Part shown: one piece after another, positions 21,444 to 29,679 of the stretch
How the letters are laid out: each line of letters begins with the position of its first letter
Position numbering within the stretch: the first letter of the stretch is position 1
From: Spirogloea muscicola
Lineage: Eukaryota; Streptophyta; Zygnematophyceae; Spirogloeales; Spirogloeaceae
DNA: 29,679 nt
Reading direction: 5' to 3'
Assembly: GCA_009602725.1 (NCBI GenBank)
Contig: WELB01000009.1
Span: 1,124,080-1,153,758, forward strand
Made by a program: the position numbers and the translations under genes
Notes under the pieces: generated by a model
What the model saw: only the letters and a program-made list of their open reading frames with translations
The model's database searches: none
What the model was told of the DNA's origin: nothing

Positions 21444-21610
21444 TCAATACCCGCGGGTGAGCAACATCAGGTCAGAATAGCTCGAAGCTGGAAAAGAAGC
21501 ATTCAGACGCGACCCAGAAGCAGCCCCGAGAGCGCGGCCTGCACGCGAGTGGACGGCATGGGCGAGCACTTTCTCATGGGCGCGGGAGCGTTGGAGGGAC
21601 ACGAAGAAAA
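21444..21610 (-). pseudogene. Retroelement ORF end, short copy
   Basis: Reads VSLQRSRAHEKVLAHAVHSR, then AGRALGAASGSRLNASFPAS and SYSDLMLLTRGY with a stop at 21444. It is truncated at its 5' side, where it runs into 3' UTR sequence of another copy with the hairpin GGCTGTGAGAGGCCAGCC near 21631. Confidence 0.66.
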
Positions 21611-22295
21611 GCTCTTCCCAAATCACGGCAATGGCTGTGAGAGGCCAGCCAAAAGGAATGTACAGGGCTCTTTCAAGGCGATGGAAAAGCGTGTGCAGTA
21701 AGAGATGAAGGGCCTGTGTGGCCAGGGGTGCGAGGGCTGTGAAAAGCCAGCCCAGAAAAAGTGACAATTGGACAATTTGTTCGGTGGATCTAGACAAGCG
21801 TCTAACTGTCGGGGTCGACTTGTATGAAAAGAGGGCGGGCGGTGCGCATAAGATGGAAGTGATGCCAAAGCAAGCCACTACACTGTGGATGAAGAACAAG
21901 GGGAAACAGAGGACTTTTACCATTGCGTGGAAGCTACGAAAGGGTACTTGATTACCTCAGTGGGCTTACGCAAAGGCCACCATAGCGGCTAGCTGCGTGG
22001 GAGCTATACGCAAATGTAGAAGTGATGAATCGAAGCAGCTTCTGCTAAAGGGAGCGAGGGCTGTGAAATGCCAGCCCACAACTAAGAGGCACATCCAGCA
22101 GGCAGGCATCCTTTCGTCTCTACTCTTTCCTGCTCCTTTGCTTTCATTCTTTGCTCATTCTTTTGTGTCCTCCAACACAAGGCAAGGGCTGTGAATAGCC
22201 AGCCCAGAAAGAATGGACAAGGTCTGAAGAGCCGAAAGAAAGAAGAAAGGCACCTAGACCACACAAACATGCAAGAGACTACAACGGATGGGAGC

Positions 22296-22412
22296 TTAGT
22301 AACCCCGTGTTAGCAGCAGCAAGTCGGAGTGACTGGCAGCTTGAGAAGAGGCACCCCAACGAGACCCGAAGCAACAGCCATAGCGCGGCCTGCCCTCAAT
22401 GGGCAAGCATTC
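22296..22412 (-). pseudogene. Retroelement ORF end, very short copy
   Basis: Contains RAGRAMAVASG in one frame and ASHSDLLLLTRGY plus TAA in another, so it carries a small frameshift. Its 5' side abuts the 3' UTR of the next copy (whose stop is at 22482) near 22425, where the shared UTR sequence GGCCCCC stops matching. Confidence 0.6.
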
Positions 22413-22780
22413 TATTCTAGGGGGCCAGGGGAAGCGCTAAGAAAGACAAGCACGCAAAGAAACGAAGCAGCTACGAATCACTCAGTACCCCCTGCTAAGC
22501 AGGCGCAGGCCAGGGGAAGCGCTAAGCGCTAAGCGCTAAGAAAGGGGCTCTCGAAAGGGGGAGGGCTGTGATAAGCCAGCCCAAAATAGTGGACAAGGCC
22601 CAAAGCGTCCCCCTGTTGGAACGTGGAGGCAGCAGCCAAGACGAAGAAGAAAGAGCTCGCCCATTGAGGATAGGGGCTGGAACAGCCAGCCCAAAAAAGA
22701 ATGGACAAAGTACGAGAAGGGAGCCAGGGGAAGCGCTAAGAAAAACAAGCACAAGAAGAAACAAAGCAGCAACGAATGAC

Positions 22781-23190
22781 TCAGTAATTCCTGCTGAGCA
22801 GCCGCAGATCAGAGATGCTAGGGTCCTGGAAGTGGGTCCCCTGGACAGAGCCAGAGGCAGCAGCTAGGGCTCTCCCGGCACGAAGGTGCAGCGCACGGGC
22901 CATGGACCTCTGCAGCGAGACGGCCAAGCGCATGCGATACACTTGCGCCAGCGACCCGGCTGCAGGAAAGTCTACCGGTTCACCATGGAAGCGACAGGCG
23001 ATTGCGTGGCGGGCGAGCTGGTTAAGTAGCTCAAGTCACCGAGCGCCCAGTGCCCCATGGATGTCAATTGCCAACGGGAAGAACTCGTCTTCCGGCGGAT
23101 GGTCGGCGTACTTGATCTCTTTTGCCCGAGCGGCGCAGGCGACCGCATACCCAGCCTTGGTGGCCAAGACGCGGCCTGCTCGGCAGTGCA
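22781..23190 (-). pseudogene. Retroelement ORF C-terminus, one in-frame stop
   Basis: The longest coding remnant of the cluster, about 135 residues. It reads through HCRAGRVLATKAG, EIKYADHPPEDEFFPLAIDIHGALGAR, an in-frame TGA, then LELLNQLARHAIACRFHG, AGSLAQVYRMRLAVSLQRS, ALHLRAGRALAAASGS and finally SISDLRLLSRNY and a stop. The block FFPLAIDIHGALG followed by a ...SLQR...RAGRA helix resembles what lies downstream of reverse transcriptase in some plant and algal non-LTR elements; that comparison is from memory. Only one stop and no frameshift make it the youngest-looking copy here. Confidence 0.7.
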
Positions 23191-23214
23191 AAAGCCAAGG
23201 AACGCTGCAGAGAA

Positions 23215-23322
23215 AAGTTGGCTCTTTCAAGGGGGCGAGGCTGTGAAAAGTCAGCTCCATGGCGTTTTAAGTTGGCTCTTTCAAGGGGGCGAGGCTGTGA
23301 AAAGTCAGCTCCATGGCGTTTT
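23215..23322. repeat. Perfect 54-bp tandem duplication
   Basis: Two identical 54-base units (23215-23268 and 23269-23322) begin AAGTTGGCTCTTTCAAGGGG and end CCATGGCGTTTT. Each holds the hairpin-like element GGCTGTGAAAAGTCAGCT. Perfect identity inside an otherwise diverged cluster points to a recent local duplication or an assembly artefact. Confidence 0.95.
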
Positions 23323-23895
23323 GAAGCCGGGCAGATCGCTATGTTGGAAGAGCTATTCTTCCAAGAGACGTAAGGGGCTCTTCTAAGGACTAAGACATCA
23401 AACGAGGCGAGGGCTGTGAAAGAAGTGGCTCTCCCCATTGGGGCAAGGGCTGTGCTCAGACAAAGCACACAGCGCGCAGAGGAATCTAGCTAGGTGCCTC
23501 CGCTTGAGCTGGTCAAATCGAAGCCGTCGGTGATCCACTTGACGCCTGCGATCTCCTGTCTTCAAGCTCTGGTGTCCACGCTCCGCTAAGAAATGGGCAA
23601 CAGCCCGACACGAGCTTCGCTCGGGCGGAAGCCTCGCCTCGGATTGGGCAGCAGCGGTGGCCAATGGCGGGCTTGCCAGGTTGCCGATGAAATAATTCTG
23701 CCGGGTAAATGGTACATGAGAAGGACGGCCCTTCCAGTAGAGGGCGATGGCTGTGATCGACGGAAAAGATCGTGTATTAGAAAGAAATGTAGGCCATGGG
23801 ACGGAAGGACTCTTCCGACCCATATAGAAAGAATCAACGAATGGCAAGTAATAGAATTCGAAACGGCCAGGAAAAGGGTACATAATAATTACCAC

Positions 23896-23968
23896 AGCGC
23901 CACCGGGCGCCAGTAGCTTAGTTAGCTAGCTCCCCGCACCTTACGCGACCGCGGCGGCGGCGGCGGCC
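23896..23968 (+). promoter_or_regulatory. Upstream region of ATP synthase beta gene
   Basis: Only about 70 bases separate the repeat-rich DNA from the first ATG of the ATP synthase beta gene, and part of that is a (GCG)n run. No TATA box is evident. The promoter of this essential gene must either be very compact or lie within the repeat-derived DNA. Confidence 0.4.
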
Positions 23969-27346
<3,378 letters not shown>

Positions 27347-27728
27347 TAGACATCCCGCACCTGTACCCAAGACGCAGCCCCTTAACTCTCAACTCGACCG
27401 TTGCCCTCACCAAACCAATATTGTGCAGGACTCATCTGACTGCAGCACCTGCTCTTGCTGATTCTGGCGTAAACTTGCTCGCCTATCCTGTTGGTGGAGC
27501 AGAGAGGGAGGCTGGTGTGCACAGTATATGCCAATGAGTCCCCTTGTTGGCCTGCAGAACTGCAGTGGCCGAAGGCACAAAAGCTTGCAACTTTGGGAAG
27601 CAGGGGCAGGCCACGTGATACGGGCAATTAATATACTGGAAGTCAGAGCTCATTGAAAGCACCCAGATGTAATTTGGAAGTGCTCAAGCAGTGAATGTGG
27701 GGGTCATATTTCACAAGTTGGTGTACCA

Positions 27729-27752
27729 CCAGACCACCTCTAGGTGGTCTGG
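27729..27752. repeat. Perfect 10-bp hairpin
   Basis: CCAGACCACC, loop TCTA, GGTGGTCTGG: a perfect ten-base-pair stem with a four-base loop, about 380 bases after the ATP2 stop. It could form in either convergent transcript. It may affect 3'-end formation or be the relic of a small inverted-repeat element. Confidence 0.9.
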
Positions 27753-28179
27753 AGTGGGAGATTGTATTTCCTGCAATAACTGCAAGAGCAGAGCAGCGGC
27801 AGATGTGGAAGCAAGTTGTGAGGAAGAAAATCCTAATGTTTTGAGCCTACTCCTTGTGGTAGTACAAGTAGATTCCGATGAGCAACCGGCCGAGGCAAAC
27901 CATGCTTCCTCGACAAAAGTAGAGATGATGGTAATGGCGTGGTCAGCAATGGTGATGGCGATGGTGGGTGCAGAAGCAGCTACATAGTGGACCTGCCAGT
28001 CAAGGCCAGCTGCCCAAGTAGCAGATTCAGCTCTCCCAGCGATTCCACCAGTTGTTTGGCTTGGCATTACCAGCTGCAACACCGGCAAACATCACGTTCG
28101 TGTCTGAGGTCACTGTGAGGTCTGTACCAGTACTAGCATTGACGTAGATGGCGGTGACAACAACTGCTAATTAGCAATG

Positions 28180-28207
28180 CTGGTATTGGCATTACCGTCA
28201 ATACCAG
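28180..28207. repeat. 9-bp inverted repeat near STN7 stop
   Basis: CTGGTATTG and CAATACCAG form a perfect nine-base stem around a ten-base loop, 46 bases past the stop codon of the minus-strand kinase gene, so it falls in that gene's 3' UTR. Repeated GTATTGGCATTAC-like words around it suggest a decayed short repeat. Confidence 0.75.
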
Positions 28208-28252
28208 AGCGCCAGCATTAGCGTTAGCTCCTGCTATCTGGGGGGGTGCGAG

Positions 28253-29679
28253 CTACTCACTGGTGAGGGAGTCGAGGCTGCTGGAGGCGGTGCGCTCGAG
28301 CTTGCGCTTGATGCGCAGCGCCGATGCCAGCGCGTTGCGCTGCAGCGTCGACTTGCGCGCCTTCCGCTCCCGCTGCTGCAGCACATGGCAGCCGTTGCCG
28401 AAAGGCCCAGCGTCAGCACTAGCAAGCTGACTACTGAGCAAGCAAGCATTGAAGGAGGAATGGAGATATTATTGGGTGCTCATGATCTTATAACAGGGGA
28501 AGGACTGGGACACTGAGGGTAAAGGCTAGGAGTGATGTAAAGACGAGGAACGTCACGAAATAAGAGGATCTGTAGAGGGAGGAGAGCAGGAAGAGGAGGA
28601 GGCCGAGGGGCGGAACTTACGCGGAGGCTCTGAAGCTGGGCCTCGCTCATGGCGCCTGTATCGCCCGACTTGGAAAGGTAGCCAAGCATCCTCTGCGTAA
28701 ACGCAGTGTTGTCGCGCTGCAGCAGGCGCAGCGCCGCCACCCGCACCTTCTGCAGTAGGGGCAACCCGCCTGGCGCCAGGAACGGGTGCGCCAGCGCCAG
28801 CCCCGCACTCACCTGCAGCAGCAGCCCCCGAGTAAGAGGAGAAGTGTCAGGGAGGAGAGGAAAGGGCATTACAAGAGAGGACGATGAGGAAGGAGGCCAG
28901 CGAGGATGGAGATTAGTAGCACATAGAAAGTGGACAAGACTTGTAGGAGGGGGGGAGAATGAAGCAGAGGGGGAGCAAGCAATGGAAGGAGGAGGATGGC
29001 AGAGTGCTCGTGAAGGCAAGGAGCGGGAGATGGAGGGAGGGAGGAAGGAGAAAGGGTAGGAGTGTAGCCAGGTACCCGCTGGCGGCCCTTGAAGCGCATC
29101 ATGGACTGGAGGAGGTCCCAGCCGGCGCCGCCGTCGGCTTCGAGCAGCTCGAAGCCGTGCTGCATGTCAGCGCCGGCGCGCTTCTCACAAGCCTCGCGCC
29201 ACGCTGCGAGGTCGTAGTTGCACCGCTTGAACTGCCGGTTGAACTGTATCAGCGCACTGTCTGACCGCAGCGACGGGAAGACCTGCAGGCATGACGCAAC
29301 ATTCGCGAGCAGAGACGATCCTACTCAGACATTGGCACAAGGAGGGAGAAAATGTAGGAGTAGAAGGGGCGGGATGGGGAGGGGAGAGGAGGCAGGGGGC
29401 AATGAGCGAAGGAAGGACAAGGAGAGGGTATTTGGAGCGTCAACAGGGCTTGGATGAGGGAAAGGGAAGGAGGGGGGGAGAGGAGATGGGGGATGAGAAG
29501 GATGAAATTCAGCTCCAGAGAGGTGATGTACTGGGTAGGACAAGGAGATGCCAGGGGGAGGAGGTAGGGGGAGAGGGGAGTATGGACAGTGGAGAGAAAG
29601 CAGCAGCAGGAAAGCATACCATCTGCAACAGGATGAGGCCCGCGCTGTAGACGTCAAAGCGGTCAGGAATATTCATCTG
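28253..29679 (-). CDS. STN7: Chloroplast state-transition kinase STN7/Stt7, C-terminal part
   Basis: Partial: the gene runs off the right edge. Exons seen: 29679-29620, 29282-29076, 28812-28621, 28375-28253, all phase 0, giving 193 residues. They hold the end of the kinase domain (IPDRFDVYSAGLILLQM, then FPSLRSDSALIQFNRQLKRC, GGAGWDLLQSMMRFKGRQR, SAGLALAHPFL) and the conserved tail AQLQSLR...QRNALASALRIKRKLERT. These match STN7/Stt7 rather than STN8, which differs at the LIQFNRQLKR block. STN7 sits in thylakoid membranes and phosphorylates light-harvesting complex II when plastoquinone is reduced, moving antenna between photosystems. The redox-active N-terminal cysteines and the ATP site lie outside the window. 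The third acceptor could also be used three bases later (CAGCAG), which would drop one glutamine. Confidence 0.92.
29283..29619 (-). other. Purine/pyrimidine-biased intron of STN7
   Basis: This intron of about 340 bases is strongly GA-rich on the plus strand (CT-rich in the transcript), as is the next one (28813-29075). The transcript side is therefore an extended polypyrimidine tract. I see no coding potential or mobile element; the long open frames here are a by-product of the biased composition. Confidence 0.7.

Larger units (their letters stand above)
20225..23895 (-). mobile_element. Cluster of nested, truncated retroelement copies
   Basis: About 3.7 kb built from degenerate copies of one element, all in minus orientation. 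Seven or eight reading-frame ends share the C-terminus (S)DLxLLTRGY or LLSRGY plus stop, at 20325, 20602, 21234, 21266, 21444, 22296, 22482 and 22781. Four have an upstream RAGRA-type block (AGRALAA near 20690, RAGRALGAASG near 21530, RAGRAMAVASG near 22395, RAGRALAAASG near 22880). Behind the stops come related 3' UTRs. These carry a hairpin (GGGCTGGnTnTTCACAGCCC or GGGCTGGCTGTTCCAGCCC in element orientation), pairs of AGTGCTTCGCC, and a terminus near GTACTTGGCCA...TTAATACACACGCATT. The pattern of 5' truncation with retained 3' ends is typical of non-LTR retrotransposons. No reverse transcriptase core is present in the window, so the class is inference. Confidence 0.78.
27347..28252. other. 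Convergent intergenic region, ATP2 and STN7 3' ends
   Basis: Contains the 3' UTRs of the plus-strand ATP2 and the minus-strand kinase. TGTAA at about 27669, about 320 bases after the ATP2 stop, could be a green-algal-type polyadenylation signal. Two strong inverted repeats are present and listed separately. A GATGG-rich stretch lies at 27925-27970. Open frames are short and unrecognised. Confidence 0.6.

Noticed and set aside
20225-23420. CRISPR-like array, because of the regular short hairpin repeats
   Set aside because: Spacing is irregular, the units contain decayed coding sequence and 3' UTR, and the genome is eukaryotic. Retroelement fragments explain it.
28480-29657. Several long open frames on both strands among the STN7 exons
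   Set aside because: They follow from the purine/pyrimidine bias of the introns. Only the four exons with kinase-family sequence are supported.

Overview
The window is nuclear DNA from a photosynthetic eukaryote of the green lineage. The evidence is: genes split by many spliceosomal introns of about 70-600 bases; a chloroplast state-transition kinase (STN7/Stt7 type); a Ycf21/chorismate-lyase-like protein; and an SNM1-DNA ligase fusion of the plant LIG6 type. The mitochondrial ATP synthase beta gene lacks the long C-terminal extension known in chlorophycean algae such as Chlamydomonas. I therefore favour a streptophyte alga, an early land plant or a non-chlorophycean green alga. I cannot name the species.

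Layout, left to right. (1) 1-659: a (GA)n microsatellite and purine-rich DNA. (2) 660-1815, +: a small secreted protein that looks like a CHRD-domain protein (moderate confidence). (3) 2802 to about 13674, -: a LIG6-like gene of about 25 exons. It encodes an SNM1/beta-CASP nuclease, a linker with two UBA-like helices around a PIP box, and a complete ATP-dependent DNA ligase. Its first exon is cut by a 561-base N gap. (4) 13946-15037, +: a three-exon Ycf21/DUF98 gene, divergent from LIG6 across about 270 bases. (5) 15452-20013, -: a 15-exon EDEM-type GH47 mannosidase-like protein with signal peptide and cysteine-rich tail, 570 residues. (6) About 20225-23895: a cluster of nested, 5'-truncated and mutated copies of one retroelement, all on the minus strand. 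Several end in the same C-terminal peptide and 3' UTR. (7) 23969-27346, +: mitochondrial ATP synthase beta, nine exons, 511 residues once one spurious N is discounted. (8) 28253-29679, -: the C-terminal part of an STN7/Stt7 kinase, running off the right edge.

Exon borders for LIG6, EDEM, ATP2, Ycf21 and STN7 were derived by hand from splice signals, reading phase and family alignment from memory. Phases close in every gene, which is a strong internal check. The genes are not a pathway: DNA repair, ER quality control, respiration and photosynthetic regulation sit side by side, as is normal in a eukaryotic genome. First exons of LIG6, Ycf21, EDEM and ATP2 are far more GC-rich than later exons and introns.

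I see no CRISPR array, bacterial operon, tRNA or rRNA. The most unusual content is the retroelement 3'-end array and the domain layout of the LIG6 linker.
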